Source: JAJEFO01 sp009843725 (GTDB lineage Bacteria > Pseudomonadota > Alphaproteobacteria > Rhodobacterales > Rhodobacteraceae). From it: a DNA stretch of 64,000 nucleotides. The position numbers and the translations under genes were made by a program. The notes under the pieces are model-generated. The model worked only from the letters and a program-made list of their open reading frames with translations. It ran no database searches and was not told where the DNA came from. The stretch spans positions 806,001-870,000 of the forward strand of contig CBDEUJ010000004.1 in the NCBI GenBank assembly GCA_965243215.1. The letters are read 5' to 3'. Shown here piece after piece: positions 46,373 through 55,148 of the stretch; positions within the stretch are counted from its first letter, which is position 1; each line of letters opens with the position of its first letter.

Positions 46373-48370
46373 TGGCCCAGTATCTCCCGACGTTTCCTAG
46401 CCCAGGAGTTGATCGCGATGTCGAGCGACAATGCCATGAAGACCACGGAGAAACCGAGCGTGAAGTTCTTTCCGAGGTCGGTGCCAGCTAGCGTGCGCTG
46501 CATTTCCTGCCCCAGATCCCGGGTGCCGATGAACGCGGCAATGATGACCATGAAGAAGGCGAAAATGAACGCCTGGTTCAATCCGACGGCGATGGTCGGC
46601 ATTGCGAGAGGGAACTCGACTTTCCAGAGCTTCTGCCATCGCGTCGCGCCCGCCATGTCTGCGGCTTCGGTGATCTCGCGCGGCACACCTCTCAGACCTT
46701 CGACCGTGTAACGCACGACGGGCACCATCGTGTAGATGAGGATCGCCAGAATGACCGTGATTGGAGTGATCCCGAACAGCATGATGGCCGGCAAAAGGTA
46801 GATGAAACTTGGGAAAGTCTGGGCGGTGTCGCAGGCAAAGATCATCCAGCGGGACGCACGCTCGCGCTGTGCAGCCCATATGGCGAGCGGCATTCCAAAG
46901 AGCATCGCAAGGAACACGGCCGTCAGCGTCGAATGCAAGGTCAGCATCGCCCGGTCCCACCATCCGAGCTGGGCCACCGCCGAAAAGAACAGGAACCCTA
47001 TCAACGCCGGAAACCAGCCCCCCAGCAGATAGCCGATGCCTGTCATTGCGAGAATGACCGTGAACGTGGGCAGAAACAGCAGTGCAAGCTCGGTGGGAAT
47101 CAACACCCAGAGGTTGAAGAACCATCGAATGAAGTCCGTGATCGCCTTGACCCACGCGATGCTCAGAAAGCCCTTGATAAGCGTGTCGATCTCGCTGCCC
47201 CTTGAAAGCGACTGCCTGCGGCCAACCTCGTCCAGGATGGGCAGGTACTGGCTGAGCAGGTAGAACAGCATGAAGGTCGCGATTCCCAGGAGCAGGAACG
47301 CATGTCTCTGCCACCAGGGGGTTCCCTTTTCGAAGTGCTCGGGCTGCTTGACGACCCACGCCTTGCTCAGGCGGTCAAGCGTCACGGCAAGCAAGACGAT
47401 CGTGACGCCGATCTCGAAGCTGCGGCCGAGCTTGAAACTGTTCATCATGGCGAGCAGCTTTGCACCCAGCCCGGGCATGCCGATGAACGCGGTAAGGACG
47501 ACCATGGCAAGGGCGAGCATGATGACCTGGTTGAGGCCGACAAGAATTTCGTTGCGAGCCGAAGGCAGAAAGACGTGGCGCAGCATCTGCCAACGCGTGC
47601 AGCCCGCCATCCTCCCCGCCTCGACGACGTCGGGCGGCACCTTTCGGAGGCCGACAATGGTCATCAGGATCATAGGCGGCATTGAATAGACGATCGTGGC
47701 AACCGACGCGGCGGTCGGCCCGACCTTGAAGAAGATGACGGCAGGGAGAAGGTAGCTGTAGAACGGCAGCGTCTGCAGAACCAGAAGAACCGGCCTCAAG
47801 GCCTCCTCGAACCGCCTGGACTTCCATGCGCACATGCCCAGAAGCAACCCGATGCCAAACCCGAACGGCACCGCGACGGCGATGACCGACAGGGTCTCCA
47901 TCGCCCATCTCCACTGCCCCATGAGTGCGGTCCAGACAAAGGTGCCTCCCGCCAGAAGCGCGAGCCGCCAGCCACCGAGCCAGTAACCCAGCACCGCCGA
48001 ACATGCCGCGACCACTGACCACGGCAATGCCTCCAGACGCGGCCAGCGGGATTTCCCGTACAGGACGTTGGCTGCCGCGTCGGTAAGGAACCCCAGCCAT
48101 CCGGAGATCGTGCGCGTGACATGGATCAGTCCGATGTCGTTCTCCGGAGATCGTGCGGAGCCAGGAAAACCCTGCATCCAGCCAGTCCGCCCAAGGAAGG
48201 ATCGCGCCCTCCGGCAGCCTCACCAGGGCCGAGGGGATCCAGGGCTTCAGCACAGCCAGCAGAATCGCTACGCCGAACAGAGCCAAGACAATCGTCCGCG
48301 TCCGGGTCGCGCCGACCGAGGTGGCCTCCGCCCCTGACATCATGGCATCCGCGCTGGTCGGGTCGCTCAC
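46369..48370 (-). pseudogene. tmoW: TMAO ABC transporter permease gene with a 13-bp frameshifting insertion
   Basis: Permease with two fused transport domains, as in choline/betaine/TMAO ProW-type proteins of Rhodobacterales. The start frame (ATG 48370, MSDPTSADAMMSGAEATS) runs through PWADWLDAGFSWL. The rest, from ENDIGLIHVTRTISGWLG to the C-terminus at 46369, is in another frame. Deleting 13 bases (48145-48157) restores one 662-codon frame reading FSWLENDIGLIHV. Those 13 bases repeat a nearby segment of the gene. The downstream frame is long and clean and holds EAA loops AGRMAGCTRWQMLRHVFLP and AADMAGATRWQKLWKVEFP, so the break is recent or an assembly artefact. Overlaps tmoV and tdm by four bases each. 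Confidence 0.88.
48100..48157. repeat. Pair of 15-bp direct repeats at the tmoW frameshift
   Basis: TCCGGAGATCGTGCG occurs at 48100-48114 and again at 48143-48157, 28 bases apart. The second copy lies exactly where the reading frame breaks, and 13 of its bases are in excess. Confidence 0.9.
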
Positions 48371-49389
48371 TCCCTCTCTCCAAAAAGCACCGCCAGCGCC
48401 GCCTTGCGATCCATGGCGCCCATGCTGCCGTCCGGCAAGCTGACGGGAATGGCGTCCGACGTGTCCTCTACCAGCCGGCGTGCGAGAGACAGGATCGTTG
48501 CGTCCCCGGGGACGGGTTCGCCGTCGACGGGCACGCCCTCCGTGGCCAGCACGCTTGCGTGAACGACGCTTGCCTTGTCCACTTCCTCCGTGAATCTGGC
48601 GACGTATTCTGTCGCCGGATCCAGAACGATCTTGTCAGGCGTGTCCACCTGTTCAACGGCGCCGTCCTTCATGATGGCGATCCTGTCGGCAAGACGGAGC
48701 GCCTCGTCAAAGTCATGGGTGATGAAGACGATTGTCTTGCCAAGCATGTCCTGAAGGCGCAGGAACTCGTCCTGCATTTCGCGCCGGATCAGGGGATCCA
48801 GCGCGCTGAAAGGTTCGTCCAGAAACCAGATGTTCGGCTCGATCGCGAGGCTGCGGGCAATGCCGACCCTCTGCTGCTGCCCGCCGGAAAGCTCCCGGGG
48901 GAAATAGTCCTCGCGCCCCTCCAGCCCGACGAGCCTGACCATTTCAAGGGCGCGTTCGCGCCGCGCGTGCCTGTCCTGCCCGCGCATCTCGAGCGGAAAC
49001 GCGACGTTTTCGAGAACCGTTCGATGCGGGAGCAGGCCGAAAGACTGGAACACCATCCCCATCTTCGAGCGTCGAAGCTCAATCAGTTCGGTCGCGTTCA
49101 GGCTCATGATGTCCTGGCCGTCGATCCTGATCGCTCCGCCGGTTATGTCGTGGAGGCGCGAGAAACAACGAACCAGCGTCGACTTGCCGGAGCCCGACAG
49201 CCCCATGATGACGAGCATCTCGCCCTTGGCAACTTCCAGCGAGACGTCCTTGACGCCTGCAATGTAACCATCCGACCTGATTTCCTCAAAGGAACGGCCT
49301 TCGGGCATGCGAGAAAGGTAGGCCTCGGGATTGGGCCCAAAAAGCTTCCAGACGTGCTCCGCAGAAATAACGGGGGTGTCGCTATCCAT
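48367..49389 (-). CDS. tmoV: TMAO ABC transporter ATP-binding protein
   Basis: QAT-family ATPase, 340 aa. Walker A MGLSGSGKST, signature ELSGGQQQRVGIARS, Walker B NIWFLDEPFSALDP and ITHDFDEA. The N-terminal extension (SAEHVWKLFG) and a C-terminal regulatory region of about 90 residues (SLPDGSMGAMDRKAALAV) are typical of betaine/choline/TMAO systems. It lies between the binding protein and the permease gene, as expected for TmoXVW, and energises TMAO import. Confidence 0.92.
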   Translation of the reverse strand: MDSDTPVISAEHVWKLFGPNPEAYLSRMPEGRSFEEIRSDGYIAGVKDVSLEVAKGEMLVIMGLSGSGKSTLVRCFSRLHDITGGAIRIDGQDIMSLNATELIELRRSKMGMVFQSFGLLPHRTVLENVAFPLEMRGQDRHARRERALEMVRLVGLEGREDYFPRELSGGQQQRVGIARSLAIEPNIWFLDEPFSALDPLIRREMQDEFLRLQDMLGKTIVFITHDFDEALRLADRIAIMKDGAVEQVDTPDKIVLDPATEYVARFTEEVDKASVVHASVLATEGVPVDGEPVPGDATILSLARRLVEDTSDAIPVSLPDGSMGAMDRKAALAVLFGERE

Positions 49390-49404
49390 GACCTCCCACC
49401 TTCA

Positions 49405-49434
49405 ACCCTCCCCGCATGCTGGTGCGGAGAGGGT
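49405..49434 (-). terminator. Intercistronic hairpin between tmoX and tmoV
   Basis: On the minus strand ACCCTCTCCGC pairs with GCGGGGAGGGT (11 pairs, one of them a U-G wobble) around an eight-base loop, 21 bases after the tmoX stop and 15 before the tmoV start. No T-run. Like the hairpin after tauA, it probably sets a higher message level for the binding protein. Confidence 0.65.
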
Positions 49435-49455
49435 CTTCTTGTCAATTCCCGCATT

Positions 49456-50403
49456 CTACGTGCAGGAGCTGATCCATGGATCAACGACGCCGCGGTTTGC
49501 CGCCAGCCACTCATCCGCCGCCTCTTCCGGCTCAAGCTCATCCGTGTCAACGAGCTTCGCCATTTCCGCGATCTGCGGGTTGGTGAAGCTGAGCTTGGTC
49601 AGCACGCAGTAGGCGCTCGGCCACTTGTCAGCCATTCCGTCCCACGCGGCCTTCTTGAGATAGCCGTTGGCAGGATTGCCGCAGTCGTACAGCGCATCCG
49701 GATTCGGGCCCTTGGACGGATCGGAGTCGCAACCGTCCTCCCATGTCGGGAATTCGACAAACTCGCCGGGCCAGACGGCTTCGGCGAAGTTCGGCGTCCA
49801 GTTGAACACGACGACCGGGCGCTTCTCGGGTTCCGCAGCGCCGATCTCGGCCCAGAGAGCCGCCGCCGACCCCGCGTTCACCACGACGAAGTTCATTTCA
49901 AGCGCCTCGACGCGCTCCTTGCCATGCTTCAGCCAGTCCACCGGGCCGTCGAGATACCGGCCCTTGCCACCGGATTCCGCCGTCGCAAAGATCTCGGCGC
50001 AGTCATTCAGCGCCTGCCAGTCCGGCAGCCCCGGGCACGCGTCCTTGGTCCACATCGGGTACCACCAGTCCTCACGCGTAACGGCGTCATGGTCCCCTGC
50101 GTCATGAAGGCCCCCCTTCGAGAGCGCCTCGCGGAAGGAATGGCCGAACGCGCCTTCCCAGACCTCCAGTTCCAAAGCGACATCTCCGAGCCGGACCGAC
50201 TCGTAGACCGCTTGGCTGTCGGTCGTGACAAACTCGACGTTGAGGCCCATTTCCTCATACATTTGCCCGACCACGTTCGACATGACGATCTGGCTTGACC
50301 AGTTGTGAATCGGTATGATGATAGGATCGTCACTGTCTGCCGCAATCGCGGCAAACGGAGTGGCCAAAACGGTGGCCAGCACCATTGCAGATAGCTTCTT
50401 CAT
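49456..50403 (-). CDS. tmoX: TMAO ABC transporter substrate-binding protein
   Basis: Periplasmic binding protein, 315 aa, signal peptide MKKLSAMVLATVLATPFAAIAA. The mature protein has HNWSSQIVMSNVVGQMYEEM, ELEVWEGAFG, REDWWYPMWTKDACPG and FNWTPNFAEAVWPGEF, rich in Trp as required to cage a trimethylammonium group. ATG 50403 follows GGGAGAG; the frame to 50484 is rejected since it lacks signal-peptide features. It sits between tmm and tmoV and feeds Tdm with imported TMAO. Confidence 0.92.
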   Translation of the reverse strand: MKKLSAMVLATVLATPFAAIAADSDDPIIIPIHNWSSQIVMSNVVGQMYEEMGLNVEFVTTDSQAVYESVRLGDVALELEVWEGAFGHSFREALSKGGLHDAGDHDAVTREDWWYPMWTKDACPGLPDWQALNDCAEIFATAESGGKGRYLDGPVDWLKHGKERVEALEMNFVVVNAGSAAALWAEIGAAEPEKRPVVVFNWTPNFAEAVWPGEFVEFPTWEDGCDSDPSKGPNPDALYDCGNPANGYLKKAAWDGMADKWPSAYCVLTKLSFTNPQIAEMAKLVDTDELEPEEAADEWLAANRGVVDPWISSCT

Positions 50404-50484
50404 AGTTCTCTCCCTTTTTGTGCAGCACTCGGGCTGCTGGATTTCGAAGCGTACTCGGCCCGCGGGTTGATCCCGCGTTGTCAT

Positions 50485-51822
50485 TCAGATTTTCAGGTAG
50501 TCTTCCAGGCTGTCATCAAGCGCATCCTTCCACGGCGTGTGGTGCGGAGGCGCCATCGTGCCGGTCATCGGGCTGGAATAGCCGTGATCCCGGAACGTCA
50601 TGATGTCCTTCTTCTTGTGCTTCTTCCACTCGTAGAACGCCTTTGAGGCCGCCCCTATGTCAAAGCTGGGATAGTCGGTGTCGGCGATCAGCTCCTCGGT
50701 GTAGTCGGCCTGGTAGTCGATGCAGGCATAGTCGTCCTCAAGAGCCGCCTCGGCCTCCTGACGCGCCTGGACGTCGGCCTCGCGGGCAGCGAGGTCCGGA
50801 ACTTCGATCCGGCCCATGATGATGTCGCGAACGTACCAGGCCTGGGCATCGAACATGTTGAAGGTAAACCACTGGTCCTGCATTCCGAGATAGAAGAGGT
50901 CCGGATTCCGATTCCAGACGACGCCCTTGTACAAGTCGTTTGACGCCAGGACGTTCGGCGTCTTCAGCCTCAGGTCATCCGGGAGGAACGGAAAGTGGTG
51001 CAGGTAGCCCGTGCACAGGACTATTGCATCAACCTTCCTTGACGTACCGTCCTTGAAATGCGCGGTTCGTCCTTCGACCCTTTCCAGCGCTGGCACGACA
51101 GTCCAGTTGTCAGGCCATTCGTAAGGCATCGGAGCCGTCCGCCAGCATGACGTGATCGACTTCGCCCCGTATTTCCAGCACTGGGACCCGATGTCCTCGG
51201 CCGAATAGGAAGTTCCGAGAATCAGGACGTCCTGACCCGCGAACTCGCGGGCATCGCGGAAGTCATGCGCATGCAGGATGCGGCCGTTGAAGGTCTCGAA
51301 GCCGGGATACTCGGGAACGTTGGGGACCGAGAAGTGGCCCGTGGCGACGACAACATGGTCAAACTCTTCGCGGACTTCCGAGTCCGTGTCTTCGTCGCGC
51401 GCGGTCACCTCAAAGCCCCCACCATCAAGCGTGCGGACATCACGCACGATGGTGTTGAAGCGGATCTGGCCACGGACGCCGGCCTTTTCCACCCTTCCCT
51501 TGATGTAGTCAAAGAGCACCGACCTGGGCGGATAGCTGGCGATCGGCTTGCCAAAGTGCTCTTCGAACGTGTAGTCCGCAAATTCCAGGCCCTCTTTCGG
51601 GCCATTTGACCAAAGGTAGCGGTACATGGAACCATGGCACTGGTTGCCATGCTCATCCACGCCCGTACGCCACGTATAGTTCCAAAGCCCTCCCCAGTCG
51701 TCCTGCTTTTCGAAGCACACGACTTCCGGGACATCCGCGCCATTCTCGACGGCGGACTGAAACGCCCGCAACTGCGCCAGTCCCGACGGTCCGGCTCCTA
51801 TCACGCACACGCGCTTTTTCAT
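50485..51822 (-). CDS. tmm: Trimethylamine monooxygenase
   Basis: Flavin-containing monooxygenase, 445 aa, oxidising trimethylamine to TMAO with NADPH and O2. FAD site GAGPSG at residues 9-14, the FMO stretch VATGHFSVPNVPEYPG with HAHDFRD, and an NADPH site at GTSYSAED. The blocks CTGYLHHFPFLPDDLRLK and FYLGMQDQWFTFNMFDAQAWY are those I associate with bacterial Tmm rather than other FMOs. ATG 51822 has GGAGG nine bases upstream; longer starts to 52026 overlap the previous gene. Directly followed by the TMAO transporter genes. Confidence 0.94.
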   Translation of the reverse strand: MKKRVCVIGAGPSGLAQLRAFQSAVENGADVPEVVCFEKQDDWGGLWNYTWRTGVDEHGNQCHGSMYRYLWSNGPKEGLEFADYTFEEHFGKPIASYPPRSVLFDYIKGRVEKAGVRGQIRFNTIVRDVRTLDGGGFEVTARDEDTDSEVREEFDHVVVATGHFSVPNVPEYPGFETFNGRILHAHDFRDAREFAGQDVLILGTSYSAEDIGSQCWKYGAKSITSCWRTAPMPYEWPDNWTVVPALERVEGRTAHFKDGTSRKVDAIVLCTGYLHHFPFLPDDLRLKTPNVLASNDLYKGVVWNRNPDLFYLGMQDQWFTFNMFDAQAWYVRDIIMGRIEVPDLAAREADVQARQEAEAALEDDYACIDYQADYTEELIADTDYPSFDIGAASKAFYEWKKHKKKDIMTFRDHGYSSPMTGTMAPPHHTPWKDALDDSLEDYLKI

Positions 51823-51872
51823 GACATGTCCTCCACAAGTTTCTCTATGCTGGTCGATGCCGGAAACGCATT

Positions 51873-52463
51873 TCAGGATAACTCCGGCTCTGATGTCGAC
51901 ATGTTCCAATCGGGCTCGAATCCCAGAACCTCGATTCCGGGTGGCAAGGACGGGTTGAAAAGCGTGTTGTGCGCTACCGTCGCCGCATGAAGCGGATTGT
52001 GTGGCGCCAGTTTCCAGACACGGCAAGAGAGAGTGAATCTCTGCGCATAAGCATCAAACAGCAAGAGGGCTTTCTGAGACTTTCGAATTCTGGCCGCAAT
52101 GATCGACCCAGGCGGAAACGTCGCAGTCAGAACGTCTGAAAACAGTGCGGCGCTTTGGTAGTATGCGGCCGAAAAGTACTCCAGCGCGGCCGCACGCCGT
52201 TGCGCTGGATCATTGGTTCTTGCCGCCATATGCGTCATCTCGGGCGTCAACGAATGCGCCGGCGCCCTGTTAAGGACCGTGACAAAGCGACCGAGGGCTT
52301 CGTCGTGCCCTGGCAGGTACAGGGTTGGGGTGACGGCGTCATCGGGTCTCCCCGCGCCGTTGCGCATTGAAATTTGCCGCACCCGGCATTGCCACTTGAG
52401 AAACGCCGTTCTGAGCGGCGTGGGCGAGCCGAATTCTCCAAGTGCGGCGACGCGTGCAATCAT
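51873..52463 (-). CDS. Uncharacterised 196-aa protein in the TMA operon
   Basis: 196-aa soluble protein without signal peptide. I do not recognise its family. Notable stretches are TLYLPGHDEALGRFVTVLNRAPAHSL, EYFSAAYYQSAALFSDVL and QRFTLSCRVWKL. The ATG overlaps the stop of the nitrilase-family gene by four bases, and the gene ends 50 bases before tmm, so it is firmly inside the methylamine operon. A role next to the amidase or Tmm is suggested only by position. Confidence 0.8.
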   Translation of the reverse strand: MIARVAALGEFGSPTPLRTAFLKWQCRVRQISMRNGAGRPDDAVTPTLYLPGHDEALGRFVTVLNRAPAHSLTPEMTHMAARTNDPAQRRAAALEYFSAAYYQSAALFSDVLTATFPPGSIIAARIRKSQKALLLFDAYAQRFTLSCRVWKLAPHNPLHAATVAHNTLFNPSLPPGIEVLGFEPDWNMSTSEPELS

Positions 52464-53311
52464 GCCACCTTCCTCGCAGTCCTGTCGCGCCTGACGCGAT
52501 AGTTCCTGTCATGGTCAAGGCTCGGAATCCGCGACGCGAACTCCTCCACGAGGCCAAGGTCCAGATGCGCATGCACCACGCCAGGCAGCACGCCTCCGTC
52601 GCCCAGCACCTCCCCCCACGGGTTCACGACGAGCGAATGACCGTAGGAAGCGCCGCCGCCGGAAACGGGTCCAACGGCACAAGCCGACACGATGAAGCAG
52701 GTGTTCTCGATTGCCCTCGCCTGATTCAGCACATGCCAATGCGCCTCTCCGGTCGTCCTTGTGAAGGCTGCCGGACAGGCAATGACTTCGGCACCTTCCT
52801 GAGCAAGGTCGCGAAACAGCTTGGCGAAGCGGAGGTCGTAGCAAATGGTGTGACCGAGAGCGACCAGCGGCGTCTCGTAGATCACGGCGGTATCACCCGG
52901 CTGAACCGTGTCGCTTTCCCGGTACACGGCGCCGTCTGCAAGACTGACATCGAACATGTGGATCTTGTCGTAGCGCCCGAGAATCCCGCCGTCCGGGCCA
53001 ATCATGTAGCCACGGTTCAAGATCTTTTCGCCCGGTCCGTTCACGGCGAGCGAACCGATGTTCATCCAGACACCCCGGCGTGCGGCCACTTCCCTCAGCG
53101 CCGCCAGCACTTCATGGATCTCCTCCGGCGCCGCCGGAGGACAGAGCCGCGGCCCGTCCGAAACGAGCCCGCCGCAGTACTCAGGCAGGAACAGCATTTC
53201 CGCTCCCGACCGCGCCGCAGCCTCTGCCATCGGCACCGCTTCATCAATGGCCGCCTCCATGCTGGGCATGGGCCGCGTCTGAAGGCAGGCGATATGCAGC
53301 GGGCTTCGCAT
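52460..53311 (-). CDS. Carbon-nitrogen hydrolase (nitrilase superfamily amidase)
   Basis: Nitrilase-fold amidase, 283 aa. The catalytic triad is Glu44 (FLPEYCGG), Lys116 (RYDKIHMFD) and Cys157 (HTICYDLRF). The loops resemble the Nit/omega-amidase group acting on dicarboxylic monoamides such as 2-oxoglutaramate. That would fit a pathway running through glutamate amides: it might hydrolyse gamma-glutamylmethylamide, 2-oxoglutaramate or a damaged intermediate. It starts one base after the 137-aa gene and overlaps the 196-aa gene. Substrate is inference. Confidence 0.9.
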   Translation of the reverse strand: MRSPLHIACLQTRPMPSMEAAIDEAVPMAEAAARSGAEMLFLPEYCGGLVSDGPRLCPPAAPEEIHEVLAALREVAARRGVWMNIGSLAVNGPGEKILNRGYMIGPDGGILGRYDKIHMFDVSLADGAVYRESDTVQPGDTAVIYETPLVALGHTICYDLRFAKLFRDLAQEGAEVIACPAAFTRTTGEAHWHVLNQARAIENTCFIVSACAVGPVSGGGASYGHSLVVNPWGEVLGDGGVLPGVVHAHLDLGLVEEFASRIPSLDHDRNYRVRRDRTARKVA

Positions 53312-53312
53312 G

Positions 53313-53726
53313 TCAGAACTTCGTGTAGGCTTTCCGGAGCGTGACCAGTGGATGGCGGTCCGACATCTGGAACTTCAGAAGAAGCTCACGCGCAATCATG
53401 TCGCGGTCCTGTTGATTGTCGGGCAGGTCGATGCTGTCCGGTATCCGAACCCAGCCGTTCACGTTGCGGTCGAAGACGGCAGGCTTGCCTTCCTCGTAAC
53501 CCATGTGGACGTCCTCGAGCCAGTTCAGGTCGTCCCAACCCATGAACTCCATGTAGTTTCGGAGAAACGGCGTCAGGCGGTCGTGGTCCGGAACGAGGTT
53601 GACGTCGTAGCGATAGCCGATATGCTGCCCGATCTCCTTCTCTCGCTCGGATTCCAGCCCGGCCGCATCCTTGATGAACTGGTCGACGTCCTTGATATCG
53701 GACCCGCGATATTGTGTTCCGGCCAT
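53313..53726 (-). CDS. Uncharacterised 137-aa protein in the TMA operon
   Basis: Acidic soluble protein of 137 residues, no signal peptide; family unknown to me. Distinctive features are QHIGYRYDVNLVPDHDRLTP, the Trp-rich MEFMGWDDLNWLEDVHMG and the C-terminal HPLVTLRKAYTKF. It begins 15 bases after mgsC and ends one base before the amidase gene starts. It could be a partner of the amidase or of N-methylglutamate synthase; sequence alone does not say. Confidence 0.78.
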   Translation of the reverse strand: MAGTQYRGSDIKDVDQFIKDAAGLESEREKEIGQHIGYRYDVNLVPDHDRLTPFLRNYMEFMGWDDLNWLEDVHMGYEEGKPAVFDRNVNGWVRIPDSIDLPDNQQDRDMIARELLLKFQMSDRHPLVTLRKAYTKF

Positions 53727-53741
53727 TGCCCCAGGTCCTCC

Positions 53742-55103
53742 CTACAGGTGATGATAGTCGTCTATGCCAACAGTGTGGTTCGTGCCTGCAAGCGGCACGC
53801 CCGCCATGGCTGACGCTTCCATTGTCAGGGCGGCAAGATCCTCGGGTTCCAGCGAGTGCAGGTGCGTCTTGCCGCAGGCACGCGCAAAGAGCTGCGCCTC
53901 GATCGTCAGGGTGTGGAGGAAATTGTAGACTCGCTCCGCTGCCTCGTCAGGGTCAAGCCGTGACCGCAGGACCGGATCCTGCGTTGCCACGCCAACCGGG
54001 CACCGGCCGGAATGGCAGTGGTAGCAATACCCTGGCTCGGCGCCGATTTCCTCAGGATAGTTGGCTTCCGGAATGTCCTTGTTGCAGTTCAAGGCCATCA
54101 TGACGGAATGGCCAAGCGCGATGCCGTCCGCGCCGAGCGCAACGGCCTTTGCAACATCCGCTCCGTTGCGGATGCCTCCGGCATAGACGAGGCTGATCTC
54201 GCCGCGCTTTCCAAGGTCGTCGATTGCCTTTCGGGCCTGGCGAATGGCGGCCATTCCCGGCACGCCGGTATCCTCTGTTGCAAGATGCGGCCCTGCACCG
54301 GTGCCGCCTTCCATCCCGTCTATGTAGATCGAGTCCGGATCGCACTTGACCGCCATCCTGACGTCGTCATAGACCCGCGCCGCGCCAAGCTTGAGCTGGA
54401 TCGGGATCTGCCAATCGGTGGCTTCCCGAATCTCCTGGATTTTCAGTGCCAGATCGTCCGGCCCGAGCCAGTCCGGATGACGCGCCGGTGATCGCTGGTC
54501 AATTCCGGCAGGCAAAGATCGCATCTCCGCCACCTGGTCAGTCACCTTCTGGCCCATCAGGTGCCCCCCAAGGCCAACCTTGCAGCCCTGGCCGATAAAG
54601 AACTCGCATCCATCCGCCAGCACCAGATGATGCGGATTGAACCCGTAGCGCGACTGGATGCACTGATAGAACCACTTCGAGGAGTACCGTCGCTCGTCAG
54701 GGATCATTCCCCCCTCGCCAGAGCAGGTCGCGGTGCCCGCCATGGTGGCGCCTCGCGCAAGCGCCGTCTTGGCCTCGTAGCTCAAGGCGCCGAAGCTCAT
54801 GCCTGTCACGTACACGGGAATGTCCAGTTCGAGCGGCCGCTTTGCGCGCGGCCCGATCACGGTTCTGGTCTCGCATTTCTCGCGATAGCCCTCGATTACG
54901 AAACGCGTCAACGTTCCGGGCAGAAAGGTAAGGTCGTCCCAGTGCGGAATCTTCTTGAAGAGCGAGAAACCCCGCATCCGGTAGCGGCCAAGCTCGGCCT
55001 TTATGTGGATGTCGTCGATAACGCGCGGCGGAAAGATGAAGCTGTCGCCGATGCGATTCACGTCGCGATCCAGCGGCTTCTTTATCCGTCCATCATCAGG
55101 CAT
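53742..55103 (-). CDS. mgsC: N-methylglutamate synthase subunit C (FMN glutamate synthase-like)
   Basis: 453-aa protein matching the FMN and iron-sulfur domain of glutamate synthase. VYVTGMSFGALSYEAKTALA, GEGGMIPDERR, GQGCKVGLGGHLMGQKV and EGGTGAGPH make up the barrel. A cysteine cluster, CYHCHSGRCPVG, should hold the iron-sulfur centre. In methylamine metabolism MgsABC converts gamma-glutamylmethylamide to N-methylglutamate. The order gmaS-mgsA-mgsB-mgsC supports this over ordinary glutamate synthase. Confidence 0.92.
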   Translation of the reverse strand: MPDDGRIKKPLDRDVNRIGDSFIFPPRVIDDIHIKAELGRYRMRGFSLFKKIPHWDDLTFLPGTLTRFVIEGYREKCETRTVIGPRAKRPLELDIPVYVTGMSFGALSYEAKTALARGATMAGTATCSGEGGMIPDERRYSSKWFYQCIQSRYGFNPHHLVLADGCEFFIGQGCKVGLGGHLMGQKVTDQVAEMRSLPAGIDQRSPARHPDWLGPDDLALKIQEIREATDWQIPIQLKLGAARVYDDVRMAVKCDPDSIYIDGMEGGTGAGPHLATEDTGVPGMAAIRQARKAIDDLGKRGEISLVYAGGIRNGADVAKAVALGADGIALGHSVMMALNCNKDIPEANYPEEIGAEPGYCYHCHSGRCPVGVATQDPVLRSRLDPDEAAERVYNFLHTLTIEAQLFARACGKTHLHSLEPEDLAALTMEASAMAGVPLAGTNHTVGIDDYHHL

Positions 55104-55148
55104 GTCCTCGTCCTTTCGGATTTGTTGCGGAGCTCACGCGCTCTTCCG

